NCBI RefSeq assembly: GCF_900106695.1
Contig: NZ_FNMZ01000001.1
Location: 496,001 to 560,000, forward strand
From: Albimonas donghaensis
Lineage (GTDB): Bacteria; Pseudomonadota; Alphaproteobacteria; Rhodobacterales; Rhodobacteraceae
Length of the DNA: 64,000 bases
Direction of reading: 5' to 3'
Shown here one piece after another: positions 49,960 through 58,818 of the stretch. The position numbers were made by a program, and so were the translations under genes. The notes below the pieces were generated by a model. That model saw only the letters and a program-made list of their open reading frames with translations. It did no database searches and was not told the origin of the DNA. Each line of letters starts with the position of its first letter. Positions within the stretch are counted from its first letter, which is position 1.

Positions 49960-50017
49960 TTCGCCCCCTCTCCCCCTTCTCCCCGGGTCCCCGCTTCGCG
50001 GGGCCGGGGGGAGGGGG
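49960..50017. terminator. Large C/G-rich hairpin between converging genes (bidirectional terminator or REP-like)
   Basis: A perfect CCCCGC–TTC–GCGGGG core (49989–50003) flanked by a C-rich run on the left and a G-rich run on the right that extend the stem with mismatches. It ends at the stop codon of the minus-strand rpiR-like gene. Confidence 0.6.
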
Positions 50018-50947
50018 TCACTCCAGGTCGTCGAGCCGATCGTGCGTCCGCTCGATCCGCTCCAGGTGGCGGCGGCCTTCGGGGCCGAGGCGGTGCATCG
50101 TCTCCGCCGCGACCAGGCGGGACAGGGCCATGGCGCCGGCGAGCGTGTCGAAGGTCTGCGGCGTCTCCACCGCGCAGGTCAGCGTCCAGCGCACGGTGGC
50201 GGCGGGGGCGCCGCGCAACGTCGGATCGGAGATCAGCGCCACGTCTGCTCCGGTCTCCCCCAACGCCGCGATCAGCGCCGCGAAGATCCGCGGCCGCCGG
50301 CGCAATCCGAACACCACCGCCACGTCGCCCGGCCCGATGTCGCCCATGCTCTCGGCCGCGGTCTGGCCGCTCCAGCCGATCATCTGCACGTCGGGCCTGA
50401 AATTCGACAGCGCGGTGCGGAAATACTCGGCCACGAAATGGCTGTTGCGATAGCCCTGCACCCGCACCCGCCGCGCGGTCGCCAGCCGGTCGGCGAGCTC
50501 GTCCAGCGCATGCGGGTTGACCATGGCGAGCGTCATCTCGATCGCCGCCTGCTCCGACGCCAGGTGCTCGGTGATGCGCCCGCCGGGGCGCCCGCCGGGA
50601 CTGCGCGCGTCGGGGGCGGCCTCGGCCAGGAACAGGGGCGAGCCCGCCGCGCGCATCGCCCGGCTGTCGCGCCGGGCGGCGTCGTAGCCCGAATAGCCCA
50701 GCCGTCGGAAGAATCGCGAGACCGTGGCGCCGGAGACACCCGCCCGCGCCGCCAGTTCGTTGGCCGGCCACAGCGCCAGTTCCCCCGGCGAATCGAGCAC
50801 ATGCTCGGCCACGCGCCGCTCGCCGTCCGGCAGAGCCTCCCAGGCTCGGTGAATGCGTTGCATCAAGGACACGGGTTTAGCCGCTGTTTCCGAAGGTTTT
50901 TCGACAGGCGAGGACGCCGCGAACGGCGGGCGGGACGCGTTTTCCAC
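50018..50947 (-). CDS. RpiR/MurR family transcriptional regulator (HTH_6 + SIS)
   Basis: A 309-residue regulator. The HTH_6 domain (~50–110) contains AWEALPDGERRVAEHVLDSPGE and the recognition part LAARAGVSGATVSRFFRRLGYSGY; the SIS domain (~150–280) contains RVRVQGYRNSHFVAEYFRTALSNF and GDVAVVFGLRRRP, where sugar-phosphates or related anions bind. GTG 50947 is chosen because GAGGGAG lies seven bases upstream. It is divergent from the diaminopropionate ammonia-lyase gene across ~390 bases with a TGAAA…TTTCA dyad typical of RpiR-type sites, so it probably controls that operon. Confidence 0.87.
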   Translation of the reverse strand: MENASRPPFAASSPVEKPSETAAKPVSLMQRIHRAWEALPDGERRVAEHVLDSPGELALWPANELAARAGVSGATVSRFFRRLGYSGYDAARRDSRAMRAAGSPLFLAEAAPDARSPGGRPGGRITEHLASEQAAIEMTLAMVNPHALDELADRLATARRVRVQGYRNSHFVAEYFRTALSNFRPDVQMIGWSGQTAAESMGDIGPGDVAVVFGLRRRPRIFAALIAALGETGADVALISDPTLRGAPAATVRWTLTCAVETPQTFDTLAGAMALSRLVAAETMHRLGPEGRRHLERIERTHDRLDDLE

Positions 50948-51339
50948 GGGAAAACTCCCTCTCAATAAACACTTGCACGATAATGGAAGCACATTCGACG
51001 GCCTCTCGCGTCACTTGCAACCGAAACCTTTCATTCATCCTTATTGACGGCATGAAATTTGAGTTTCATCATCCTCGTCAAGGTCCGCAAACCCCAGCAT
51101 CCCCAGCTGCGGACCCTTCGGCCCCAAGTTGCGCCGGCCCCGGTTCGCCCGACCGTTGTCCGGCACGTTCGAGTCTGTTCGCGTTTGCAGTCGGGTCGAG
51201 TGCGCCAGCGTAGCTTTTACGGCGCACCGGGTGCTGGGACGTGGCCGCCGGGGCCCCGGCCGGTCGCGATGGCGTGACGCCGCGTCCCCGCAAGGGGCTG
51301 CGGCGGTCTCGCGCCGGCAGTCCGGTTCAGGAGGCGTCG
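50948..51339. other. Divergent control region rpiR-like / ammonia-lyase
   Basis: 392 bases without a gene. Its left half (50950–51080) is AT-rich and holds a repeated CACTTGCA (about 50970 and 51012), a GAAA-CC-TTTC repeat (51023–51032) and a six-base dyad at 51052–51069. The right half is GC-rich like coding DNA but I recognise nothing there; AGGAGG at its end serves the ammonia-lyase gene. Confidence 0.55.
51052..51069 (+). promoter_or_regulatory. Candidate RpiR operator
   Basis: ATGAAA-TTTGAG-TTTCAT, perfect six-base arms around a six-base spacer, in the divergent control region. RpiR-type regulators are known to use T/A-rich TGAAA…TTTCA dyads. Confidence 0.5.
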
Positions 51340-52599
51340 ATGACCGAGAAGGGCCCATCCGCCCATGGCCAGGGGACCGGCGCCGAGGTCGCGGTCGATT
51401 TCGCGCTGACCGTCAACGCCGTCGCCTCGCGCCAGGCGCCGTGGACCCGCAGCCAGGACTCCATCCTCTCCGACGCCGGCTTCGACACCGCGCGCGACGC
51501 CATCGCCGGCTGGCCCGGCTACGCGCCGACGCCGCTGATCGCGCTGCCCTCGCTCGCCGCGCAGGCGGGCGTGAGGGAGATTCATCTCAAGGACGAGGGC
51601 GGGCGCTTCGGCCTGGGGTCCTTCAAGGCGCTGGGCGGGGCCTATGCGGTCGCCCGGCTGTTGCAGCGCCGGGTGGAGACCGAGCTCGGGCACCCGGTCC
51701 CGATGGCCGAAATCGCCTCGGGCGCCCATGCCGACATCGCCGCCGGGCTGACCGTGTGCTGCGCCACCGACGGCAATCACGGACGCTCCGTCGCCTGGGG
51801 CGCGCGGACCTTCGGGGCGCGTTGCGTGATCTTCGTGCACGCCACCGTGTCCGAGGCCCGGGCCGACGCCATCGCCGCCTACGGGGCCGAGGTCCGCCGC
51901 TGCGCCGGCAATTACGACGACAGCGTGCGCGAGGCGCAGGCGACCGCCGACGCCGAGGGCTGGTGCGTCGTCTCCGACACCTCCTATCCCGGCTACATGG
52001 ACGTGCCCCGCGACGTGATGCAGGGCTACGAGTTGATGGCCGCCGAGGCGTTCGAGGCGCTGAAGCGCCCCCCCACCCATATTTTCGTGCAGACCGGCGT
52101 CGGCGGGCTCGCCGCCGCGGTGGCGGCCCAGGCCAAGCGGCGCTGGGGCGTGGCGCGGCCGCTGGTGATCCTCGCCGATCCCGACCGCGCCGCCTGCTGG
52201 CTGGAGAGCTTTCGCGTCGGGCGGCCGACCGCCGTGGGGGGCGCGCTGGACACGCTGATGGCGGGGCTCGCCTGCGGCGAGGTCTCGGCGCTCGCCTGGG
52301 AGATCCTGCGCGACCATGCCGACGCCTGCCTGGCGCTGCCGGACGACGCCGCGGTGGCGATGATGCGCCGGCTGGCCCGGCCCGAGGGCGGGGACCCGCC
52401 GGTCGCCGCGGGCGAAAGCGCCGTGGCGGGGCTCGCCGCAGTGTTCGCCGCCATGGGCTCGGCCTCGACCCGGGCCGCGCTTGGGCTGGGTCCGAATTCC
52501 CGCGTGCTGGCCTTCGCGACGGAGGGCGACACCGACCCTGAGCTCTACCGCGCCCTGGTCGGCGCCGACGCCGCCGCCGTGCGCCTGGGGATGGCATGA
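51340..52599 (+). CDS. dpaL: Diaminopropionate ammonia-lyase
   Basis: A 419-residue fold-type II PLP enzyme. PLP-binding Lys is K96 in FGLGSFKALGGAYA, the phosphate loop reads TGVGGLAAAVAAQ, and the substrate loop CCATDGNHGRSVAWGA is characteristic of the YgeX/DpaL family, which converts both D- and L-2,3-diaminopropionate to pyruvate and two ammonia and can also use D-serine. Length agrees with the ~400 norm. ATG 51340 follows AGGAGG; an upstream ATG at 51241 is not supported. It is coupled by ATGA to an N-carbamoyl amino acid hydrolase, which is a meaningful pairing. Confidence 0.88.
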   Translation: MTEKGPSAHGQGTGAEVAVDFALTVNAVASRQAPWTRSQDSILSDAGFDTARDAIAGWPGYAPTPLIALPSLAAQAGVREIHLKDEGGRFGLGSFKALGGAYAVARLLQRRVETELGHPVPMAEIASGAHADIAAGLTVCCATDGNHGRSVAWGARTFGARCVIFVHATVSEARADAIAAYGAEVRRCAGNYDDSVREAQATADAEGWCVVSDTSYPGYMDVPRDVMQGYELMAAEAFEALKRPPTHIFVQTGVGGLAAAVAAQAKRRWGVARPLVILADPDRAACWLESFRVGRPTAVGGALDTLMAGLACGEVSALAWEILRDHADACLALPDDAAVAMMRRLARPEGGDPPVAAGESAVAGLAAVFAAMGSASTRAALGLGPNSRVLAFATEGDTDPELYRALVGADAAAVRLGMA

Positions 52600-53567
52600 G
52601 CGCCGCCGATTCCGTCCGGTCGCGCGCGCCCGCAGGCGGGCCGGCGCGGCGCTTCGTCGTGGCGGGCGCCCAGCTCGGCCCCATCGCCCGCGAGGAGGAC
52701 CGCGCCTCCGCCGTCGCCCGCATGGTGGCGATGATGACCGAGGCCGCGGGGCAGGGCGCGAAGCTGGTGGTCTTCCCCGAACTCGCGCTCACCAGCTTCT
52801 TCCCGCGGTGGTGGATCGAGGACCCGGCCGCCCTCGACGCCTGGTTCGAGACCGAGATGCCCTCGCCCGTCACGCGCCCCCTGTTCGAGGCCGCCGTCCG
52901 GCTCGGCGTCGGCTTCCACCTGGGCTACGCGGAACTGACGCGGGAGGGCCGGCGCTTCAACACCGCCATCCTGGTCGGTCCGGACGGCGCGATCCTGGGC
53001 AAATACCGCAAGGTGCATCTGCCCGGCCATCGCGGGCATGAGCCCTGGCGCCCCTTCCAGCATCTGGAGAAGCGCTATTTCGAGAAGGGCGATCTCGGTT
53101 TCCCGGTGTTCGACACCGGCTGGTCCGGGGTGTCGGGGCGGCTGGGCATGTGCGTGTGCAACGACCGCCGCTGGCCCGAGACCTGGCGCGTGCTCGGGCT
53201 CGGCGGGGCGGAACTGGTCATGCTTGGCTACAACACCCCGCAGCACTACCCGCTCGCGCCCGAGCACGACCACTTGCAGTATTTCCACAACGAGCTGTCG
53301 GTGACCGCCGGCTGCTACCAGAACGGGCTCTGGGCCGTGGCGGTGGCCAAGGCGGGGGTGGAGGAAGGCTGCGAGCTGATCGGGGGCTCGATGATCGCCG
53401 CGCCGACCGGCGAGGTCGTGGCCCGGGCCGCGAGCTCCGCCGACGAGGTGATCTGCGCCGAGATCGACCTCGACCGCTGCGCCGAGATCCGCGCCAACAT
53501 CTTCGATTTCGCCCGGCATCGCCAGCCGCAGGATTACGGCCCGATCACCGCGGCCGCCGGCGGCTGA
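52596..53567 (+). CDS. N-carbamoyl-D-amino-acid hydrolase-like amidohydrolase (nitrilase superfamily)
   Basis: A 323-residue nitrilase-fold enzyme with the Glu–Lys–Cys triad: E62 in VVFPELALTSFFPRW, K139 in GKYRKVHLPG, and C188 in MCVCNDRRWPETWR. FPELALTxFFPRW and CNDRRWPE are specific for N-carbamoyl-D-amino acid amidohydrolases, which release CO2 and NH3 from ureido-acids. Coupled to dpaL (ATGA), it may remove the carbamoyl group from a ureido derivative of diaminopropionate. Other ureido substrates, such as beta-ureidopropionate-like compounds, are possible. Confidence 0.88.
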   Translation: MSAADSVRSRAPAGGPARRFVVAGAQLGPIAREEDRASAVARMVAMMTEAAGQGAKLVVFPELALTSFFPRWWIEDPAALDAWFETEMPSPVTRPLFEAAVRLGVGFHLGYAELTREGRRFNTAILVGPDGAILGKYRKVHLPGHRGHEPWRPFQHLEKRYFEKGDLGFPVFDTGWSGVSGRLGMCVCNDRRWPETWRVLGLGGAELVMLGYNTPQHYPLAPEHDHLQYFHNELSVTAGCYQNGLWAVAVAKAGVEEGCELIGGSMIAAPTGEVVARAASSADEVICAEIDLDRCAEIRANIFDFARHRQPQDYGPITAAAGG

Positions 53568-53651
53568 GGCGCCGCCGTCCCGCGCCTTCGGGCGGGGAAA
53601 AAGCGCAGGCGGCGCGCCCCGGCGAGCGTGGACGCGGACCCGCGCGACCGG

Positions 53652-53679
53652 GCGTCAGGCGGCCGGCGTCAGGCGGCCG
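53652..53679. repeat. 14-bp tandem duplication across the DUF411 stop codon
   Basis: GCGTCAGGCGGCCG occurs twice head to tail (53652–53665, 53666–53679). The second copy contains the TGA stop (minus strand) and the last codons. Confidence 0.85.
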
Positions 53680-54163
53680 GGTAGCGGGACCAGAGGCTCA
53701 GCCCCCCGTCGCGACCGATCAGCACCACGTCATAGGCCTCGCGCTCGGCCTCCGGGCCCATGCCGGGGGAGCCCCAGGGCATGCCGGGCACGGCGATGCC
53801 CACGGCGTCCGGGCGCTCGGCCAGCAGGCGGCGGATGTCCGCGGCGGGCACGTGGCCCTCGACGACATAGCCCTCGATCAGGCCGGTATGGCAGGAGGCG
53901 GCCTGCGACGGGATCCCGAGCGCGATCTTGCGGCGGACCAGGGGGCCGTTGGGGACCTCCTCGACCGACACGTCGAAGCCCTCGGCCCGCATGATTTCGG
54001 TCCAGGCGCCGCAGCAGCCGCAGGACGGGTCCTTGAGCACGTGCAGCCCGGGCGCGGCGGCCGATGCGGCGCGGGCCAGGCCGGCGCCGGCCAGAGGCGC
54101 GGCGGCGAAGGCGAGGGCGCCGGCGCGCAGGAGCGCGCGGCGGGAGAGGGCGGAAGAGGGCAT
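53669..54163 (-). CDS. DUF411 metal-binding-like secreted protein
   Basis: A 164-residue protein with a Tat-like signal (SRRALLRAGALAFAAAPLAG). The DUF411 signature is HVLKDPSCGCCGAWTEIMRA with the CxCC cluster, followed by the CHTGLIEGYVVEGHVP and VGIAVPGMPWGSPGM segments. The family is linked to copper or other metal handling in the periplasm. ATG 54163 is chosen because the signal peptide starts there. It is a single gene between the carbamoylase operon and the era operon, convergent with the former. Confidence 0.88.
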   Translation of the reverse strand: MPSSALSRRALLRAGALAFAAAPLAGAGLARAASAAAPGLHVLKDPSCGCCGAWTEIMRAEGFDVSVEEVPNGPLVRRKIALGIPSQAASCHTGLIEGYVVEGHVPAADIRRLLAERPDAVGIAVPGMPWGSPGMGPEAEREAYDVVLIGRDGGLSLWSRYPAA

Positions 54164-54264
54164 GGCGGGCTCCGGTGCGGCGTCCCCGAACGACCGGGGC
54201 CCGAGGGAGATAGGGCTTCCCCCCGCTGGAAGGTCAAGCCTTGCGCGGCGCGACGCGCGGGCGC

Positions 54265-54591
54265 CTATTCCAACCCGGGTTCGTCGAGCAGGGTGCGGCC
54301 GGCCGCGTCCTCCAGCTCGATCACCCAGAGGTCCCTGTCGAACCCGCGCTGGCGGGAGATCGCGGCGTCGACCTCGCCCTCCGGCCCCTCGGCCAGTTTC
54401 ATCCATTCGCGGCCCTCAAGGGTCATGCGCCGCTCGAAGGCCCTGGCCTGGCCGTCGAGCGTGTAGACCTTGACCAGCACGGCGCCGGCGGTGGCGTCGC
54501 CCTTGGCCGTGACATAGGCGGGGATGTTCGCCAGCCGCAGCCGGGTCAGATAGGCCTGCACCCAGAACTCGGCGGTCAGGCGCGGCGCCAC
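54265..54591 (-). CDS. DUF1491 family protein
   Basis: A 108-residue protein: RLTAEFWVQAYLTRLRLANIPAYV, KGDATAGAVLVKV, and RDLWVIELEDAAGRTLLDEP are the hallmarks of DUF1491, a small alphaproteobacterial family next to era. No function is known. It starts at GTG 54591, which touches the era stop without a spacer (TGAGTG), so it is translated by re-initiation after era. In other genomes recO often lies here; it is not visible in this window. Confidence 0.85.
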   Translation of the reverse strand: MAPRLTAEFWVQAYLTRLRLANIPAYVTAKGDATAGAVLVKVYTLDGQARAFERRMTLEGREWMKLAEGPEGEVDAAISRQRGFDRDLWVIELEDAAGRTLLDEPGLE

Positions 54592-55662
54592 TCAGCGCCC
54601 CTTCCGGCCGTCGAAATCGAGCCCCATGTTGTCGTAGCGCTCCCGCTCTTCCAGCCAGTTCTCGCGCACGCGGACCTCGATGAAGAGATGCACCTCGCGG
54701 CCCAGGAAGTTCTTCAGCTCGGCGCGCGCGGCGGTGCCGACCGACTTCATGGTCTCGCCCTTGTTGCCCAGCACGATGCCGCGATGGCCCTCGCGCGCCA
54801 CGTAGACCACCTGCTGGATGCGGACGGAGCCGTTCTTGCGCTCCTCCCATTCCTCGGTCTCGACGGTGAGCTGGTAGGGCAGCTCCTGGTGGAGGCGCAG
54901 GGTCAGCTTCTCCCGCGTGATCTCGGCGGCGATGACGCGGGTGGGGGCGTCGGCGATCTGGTCCTCGGGGTAGTGCCAGGGGCCCTCGGGCATGCGGGTG
55001 GCGAGCCACTTGATGAGGTCCGCGCAGCCATAGCCCTTTTCGGCCGAGATCATGAAGGTGGCGACGAAATCGCGGCGGGCGTTGAGCTTTTCGGTCAGGC
55101 CCAGAAGCTCGGGCGCGCGAACGCGGTCGACCTTGTTGATGATCAGCGCCACCGGGCGGTCGCCGCCGCGGTCGTCGAGCGCCTTGAGGATCTCCTCCAC
55201 CCCGTCGGTGAGCCCGCGATGCGCCTCGACCAGAAGGCAGACCACGTCGGCGTCATCGGCCCCGGTCCAGGCGGCGGCGACCATGGCGCGGTCGAGCCGG
55301 CGGCGGGGGCGGAACAGGCCCGGCGTGTCGATGAAGACGATCTGCGAGGCGCCTTCGATGGCCACGCCGCGGATGCGCGAGCGGGTGGTCTGCACCTTGT
55401 GGGTGACGATGGAGACCTTGGCCCCCACCATGCGGTTGAGCAGGGTGGACTTGCCGGCGTTGGGCTCCCCGATCAGGGCGACGAAGCCGCAGCGCGCGCC
55501 CTCGGGCATGGCGCCGGCGGCCTCCGACAGGCGGGCCTCCTCGGCGGAGCCGGATTTCGGAGCCGGGGCGGGTTTCGGGGCCGGTTCCAGGTCGGGTTTC
55601 TGGGCCGCCTCGGGCGCGGGAGCGTCCTTGCGGTCGTCGTCATGTTCGTCGGCGGGGGTCAT
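54592..55662 (-). CDS. era: GTPase Era (with N-terminal extension)
   Basis: A 356-residue protein. The GTPase part shows P-loop GEPNAGKST, switch [16 protein letters not shown] and NKVD; the C-terminal KH domain has [20 protein letters not shown]. Era assists 16S rRNA processing and 30S assembly. Typical Era is about 300 residues; here a ~55-residue Ala/Pro/Glu/Lys linker ([20 protein letters not shown]…) precedes the GTPase. I keep ATG 55662 because it overlaps the rnc stop (ATGA). Operon: lepB–rnc–era–DUF1491. Confidence 0.95.
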   Translation of the reverse strand: MTPADEHDDDRKDAPAPEAAQKPDLEPAPKPAPAPKSGSAEEARLSEAAGAMPEGARCGFVALIGEPNAGKSTLLNRMVGAKVSIVTHKVQTTRSRIRGVAIEGASQIVFIDTPGLFRPRRRLDRAMVAAAWTGADDADVVCLLVEAHRGLTDGVEEILKALDDRGGDRPVALIINKVDRVRAPELLGLTEKLNARRDFVATFMISAEKGYGCADLIKWLATRMPEGPWHYPEDQIADAPTRVIAAEITREKLTLRLHQELPYQLTVETEEWEERKNGSVRIQQVVYVAREGHRGIVLGNKGETMKSVGTAARAELKNFLGREVHLFIEVRVRENWLEERERYDNMGLDFDGRKGR

Positions 55663-56354
55663 CCGCGGGACTCCAGGAGATTGAGAAGCGATTGCGCGGC
55701 CGCCTGCTGGGCGGCGCGCTTGGACGGGGCCTCGGCGGTGGCCTCGGTCCCGTCCTCCATGCGCGCGGCGATGGTGAAGACCGGGGCGTGGTCGGGGCCG
55801 GAGCGGGCGAGCTCCACATAGGTCGGCGGGGCGAGGCCCCGCGCCTGCGCCCATTCCTGCGCGGCGGTCTTGGCGTCGGCGCGGGTGCGGGCGGCGGCGT
55901 CGATGCGCCCGCCCCAGGCGGCGAGGATGGCGGCGCGGGCCGCGTCCATGCCGGAGTCGAGATAGATGGCGGCGATCAGCGCCTCCATCGCGTCGCCCAG
56001 CACGGCGGGGCGCTTGCGCCCGCCGCCCAGCGCCTCGGATCGGCCGAGGCGCAGCATGGGGCCGAGGCCGAGGCTCTCGGCCACCTCGGCGCAGGTCTCC
56101 TTGCGCACGAGGGCGTTGAAACGCGGGGCGAGCCGGCCTTCGGGCGCGTCGGGGAAGCGGTCGAACACGGCCTCCGAGATCACCAGGCCAAGCACCCGGT
56201 CCCCGAGGAATTCCAGCCGCTGGTTGTCGGGCCGCGCGCGCGAGGAGGCGGAGGGATGGGTCAGCGCCTCGTCCAGCCGGTCGGAGGCGAGCACCTCGAC
56301 CCCGAGACTGGCGGAAAGCGCGGCGGCATGAGCGGTGAGTTCGCGGGAGGTCAT
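55659..56354 (-). CDS. rnc: Ribonuclease III
   Basis: A 231-residue endonuclease for double-stranded RNA. RIIID motif [14 protein letters not shown] with the metal-binding Glu/Asp, [15 protein letters not shown] with the second acid pair, and a C-terminal dsRBD ([17 protein letters not shown]…[16 protein letters not shown]). It matures rRNA. It overlaps era by four bases; upstream is a 334-base gap with tandem repeats before lepB. Confidence 0.96.
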   Translation of the reverse strand: MTSRELTAHAAALSASLGVEVLASDRLDEALTHPSASSRARPDNQRLEFLGDRVLGLVISEAVFDRFPDAPEGRLAPRFNALVRKETCAEVAESLGLGPMLRLGRSEALGGGRKRPAVLGDAMEALIAAIYLDSGMDAARAAILAAWGGRIDAAARTRADAKTAAQEWAQARGLAPPTYVELARSGPDHAPVFTIAARMEDGTEATAEAPSKRAAQQAAAQSLLNLLESRG

Positions 56355-56688
56355 GGGAAGGCTCCCGGGCAGAGTGCGGGCGGGCGGAGTGCGGACGGGC
56401 GGAGTGCGGTCGGGCGGAAAACGGGTGGGCGGGGGAAGCGGGCGGCCGCGGGAACCCGGGCGCCAGGCCGGACCGGGGCGCCCGCGGCCGCGGGAGACCG
56501 GGGCGCGGGCGTCGGCGTCGCCGGCAACGGGGTCGCGAAGGACTCGGCGGCGCGCGGCGCGGCGGCGTGGCGCGCGCCTGCGCGGAGGCGCCGCGCGGGT
56601 GTCGGGCGCGGGGCGTCCCGGCGCCGCTCCGGGCGCGGCCGCTCGGGCCGCGCGGGGGGCGGGGCCGGCGCCCGCGGGGCGCCCCCGA
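56355..56688. other. Gap lepB–rnc with G-rich tandem repeats
   Basis: 334 bases with no gene. It starts with three and a half 15-base units (56372–56431) and continues extremely GC-rich. No promoter or terminator is clear. Confidence 0.6.
56372..56431. repeat. 15-bp tandem repeat, three copies plus a diverged fourth
   Basis: Unit GAGTGCGGNCGGGCG at 56372–56386, 56387–56401, 56402–56416, and a degenerate copy at 56417–56431. Directly upstream of rnc. Confidence 0.85.
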
Positions 56689-57453
56689 TCAATGGATCGA
56701 GACGAAGAAGCGATCGGCGCGCCAGTTCCACACCTCCCAGAATTCGCCGCCGAAGCTGAGCGCGATCAGGTCGGCGCGGCCCACGAGGTTCTCGAAGGGC
56801 ACCATGCCGACGCTCTGGCGGCTGTCGTTGGAATTGTCCCGGTTGTCGCCCATGAAGAAGAAATGCCCCTCGGGGACGCGGAACTCGCGGGTGTTGTCGG
56901 ACAGGGTCGACAGGTTGTCGTCGGCGTTCAGCACCAGATGCTCGACCCCGTTGGGCAGCGTCTCGGTGAACCGCTCCTTGAGGCACATGACCTTGCCGTC
57001 CTCGCGCGGGTAATCCTTGCACTGGAGGGAATGCCCGGGGATCACCGGCTCGATGAACACGCCGTCGGGGCGCTGGGGCGCGACCTCGCCGTTGATGTAG
57101 AGCAGCCCGCCCTTCATCTGGATGGTGTCGCCCGGCAGGCCGACGAGGCGCTTGACGTAGTCCTCGTTATTGGCCGGGTGCTTGAAGACGATGACGTCTC
57201 CGCGCTCGGGGTCCGACGCGAAGATGCGGCCGGAGAAGGGCAGGGCCGAGAACGGGAACGAGTGCCGCGAATAGCCGTAGGCGTATTTGGACACGAACAG
57301 GAAGTCGCCGATCAGCAGCGTCGACTTCATCGAGCCCGACGGGATCCAGAACGGCTGGAACAGGAACGAGCGGAAAATTCCCGCGATCAGAAGGGCGTAG
57401 ACGACGGTCTTGAAAAGCTCGCCGAAGCCTTCCTTCTTCTGCGCCTTGGCCAT
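56689..57453 (-). CDS. lepB: Signal peptidase I
   Basis: A 254-residue inner-membrane protease that cleaves Sec signal peptides. One N-terminal helix ([19 protein letters not shown]) precedes the catalytic Ser in [10 protein letters not shown]; the Lys base is in [14 protein letters not shown], and the box E segment [17 protein letters not shown] is complete. Length is typical for alphaproteobacteria. Its neighbours acpS (upstream) and rnc (downstream) form the usual order. Confidence 0.96.
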   Translation of the reverse strand: MAKAQKKEGFGELFKTVVYALLIAGIFRSFLFQPFWIPSGSMKSTLLIGDFLFVSKYAYGYSRHSFPFSALPFSGRIFASDPERGDVIVFKHPANNEDYVKRLVGLPGDTIQMKGGLLYINGEVAPQRPDGVFIEPVIPGHSLQCKDYPREDGKVMCLKERFTETLPNGVEHLVLNADDNLSTLSDNTREFRVPEGHFFFMGDNRDNSNDSRQSVGMVPFENLVGRADLIALSFGGEFWEVWNWRADRFFVSIH

Positions 57454-57633
57454 TGCGTTCCTGTCCTGGTGCGTTCCGCGATCCGCTCGCGGCGGGGCGG
57501 AGGCGGGACGCGCTCCGTGCCTGCGACGGGCGCGCGTTTGTCGCCCTCGCCCTCGTCCAAGTCAAGGCGCGCGGGCGCGGGCGGGCCGGGGGCGTGACCG
57601 GGGCGGAAATGGGTTGCCGAAATGCGGCGCCGA

Positions 57634-57684
57634 GGCGTGCCGACGGGGACGCGCGGACGGGGGCGTGCCGACGGGGACGCGCGG
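57634..57684. repeat. 23-bp direct repeat with 28-bp period between acpS and lepB
   Basis: Two identical 23-base copies (57634–57656 and 57662–57684) beginning GGCGTGCCGACGGGGAC, in the ~280-base acpS–lepB gap, which otherwise holds nothing I recognise. Confidence 0.8.
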
Positions 57685-57731
57685 GCGGGGGGAGGACGCG
57701 GGCCGTGCGGCCCGGCTCCGGAAGAGCCGGT

Positions 57732-58172
57732 TCAGTTCGTCCGTCCGGAGGTCGGGTAGGGGGCGGGGGGCGTGCCGGGGGGCAGGGCCTCGATGATCAC
57801 GAAAGCCTGGGCGTAGGGGTGATCGTCGGTGATGGTCACGTGGATCCTTCCTTCCCAGCCGGGGGGGATCAGCCCCTCCATCCGGGTCCGGGCGCCGCCG
57901 GTCAGCACCATGGTCGGCTGGCCGGAGGGCAGGTTCGCCACCCCCATCTCCTTCCACGCCACGCCCATGCGCAGCCCGGTGCCCAGCGCCTTGGAGCACG
58001 CCTCCTTCGCCGCCCAGCGCTTGGCGTAGGAGGCGGCGCGTTCCTTTCGGCGCTCGGACTTGAGCTGCTCGGTCTCGGTGAACACGCGGTTGACGAAGCG
58101 GGTTCCGAACCGCTCCAGCGTGCGTTCGATCCGACGGATGTCGGCGATATCGGAGCCCATGCCGACGATCAT
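57732..58172 (-). CDS. acpS: Holo-ACP synthase (4'-phosphopantetheinyl transferase)
   Basis: A 146-residue protein that attaches phosphopantetheine to acyl carrier protein. The motifs are [20 protein letters not shown] and [16 protein letters not shown] with the metal-binding Asp and Glu, and the C-terminal [18 protein letters not shown] 58172 overlaps the stop of the LysE-like gene upstream (58169), so it is coupled to it. The tail after VIIEALPPG is short and Pro-rich. Confidence 0.95.
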   Translation of the reverse strand: MIVGMGSDIADIRRIERTLERFGTRFVNRVFTETEQLKSERRKERAASYAKRWAAKEACSKALGTGLRMGVAWKEMGVANLPSGQPTMVLTGGARTRMEGLIPPGWEGRIHVTITDDHPYAQAFVIIEALPPGTPPAPYPTSGRTN

Positions 58173-58795
58173 CGCGAAAGTCCCCCCACGATCAGGGCGA
58201 GGCCGGCGGCGCCGAACACCGCGCCGAAGCCCGCCTCCAGCCAGCGCCGGGCGCGCGCGTAGACGTCCGCGGCCCGGCGGGTCGAGAACACCACCCCGTA
58301 GCCTGGAAAGATCACCGCGCCCAGCGCGCCGCACATGACCACCACCTCGGCCAGTTCCCACGGCGTCGCCTCCGGCCCGACGGCGAGCGAGAACAGCGCG
58401 CCCCAGAACAGCACCGACTTCACGTTGGTCAGGTGCAGGGCGATGCCGCGCAGGAAGGCCATGCGCAGGTCGCGGGCGGTGATGGCGCGGGGGGCGGGGG
58501 CCTCGGCCGCCATGGCGCGGCGCAGGGCGCGATAGCCCAGCCAGATCAGGTAGGCGCCGCCGGCATAGCGCAGGCCGGCCATGAGCGCGGGGCTGCCCGT
58601 CATCATCGCCGAGACCCCGGCCGCCGCCATCGCCGACCAGAAGATCGAGCCGCACCAGACCCCGCCCGCCAGCGCCAGCGCCATGGCGCGCCCGCGGGCG
58701 AGCGCGGTGGCCGAGATCGCCATGGTCGACGGCCCGGGAGAGAAGATGGTGGCGAGGTAGATCGCCGCCACGGAGGCCAGGTCCCCGCCCGTCAC
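58169..58795 (-). CDS. LysE family amino acid exporter (RhtB-like) A
   Basis: A 208-residue protein with six hydrophobic helices: first helix [21 protein letters not shown] with the conserved P-G-P, then GVWCGSIFW and [22 protein letters not shown]. It exports amino acids or small neutral compounds. GTG 58795 is the likely start, because upstream codons are not hydrophobic; it lies in a 14-bp duplication. It is inserted with a homologue between pdxJ and acpS, genes that are normally adjacent. Confidence 0.82.
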   Translation of the reverse strand: MTGGDLASVAAIYLATIFSPGPSTMAISATALARGRAMALALAGGVWCGSIFWSAMAAAGVSAMMTGSPALMAGLRYAGGAYLIWLGYRALRRAMAAEAPAPRAITARDLRMAFLRGIALHLTNVKSVLFWGALFSLAVGPEATPWELAEVVVMCGALGAVIFPGYGVVFSTRRAADVYARARRWLEAGFGAVFGAAGLALIVGGLSR

Positions 58796-58818
58796 GTCGC
58801 GGCCGTCACGTCGCGGCC
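58791..58818. repeat. 14-bp tandem duplication at the junction of the two LysE genes
   Basis: GTCACGTCGCGGCC occurs twice in a row (58791–58804, 58805–58818). One copy carries the GTG start of exporter A and the other the TGA stop of exporter B (minus strand). Confidence 0.85.

Noticed and set aside
51129-52541. Plus-strand ORF in another frame over the ammonia-lyase gene
   Set aside because: Arg/Gly/Ala-rich shadow. The PLP motifs are in the frame starting at 51340.
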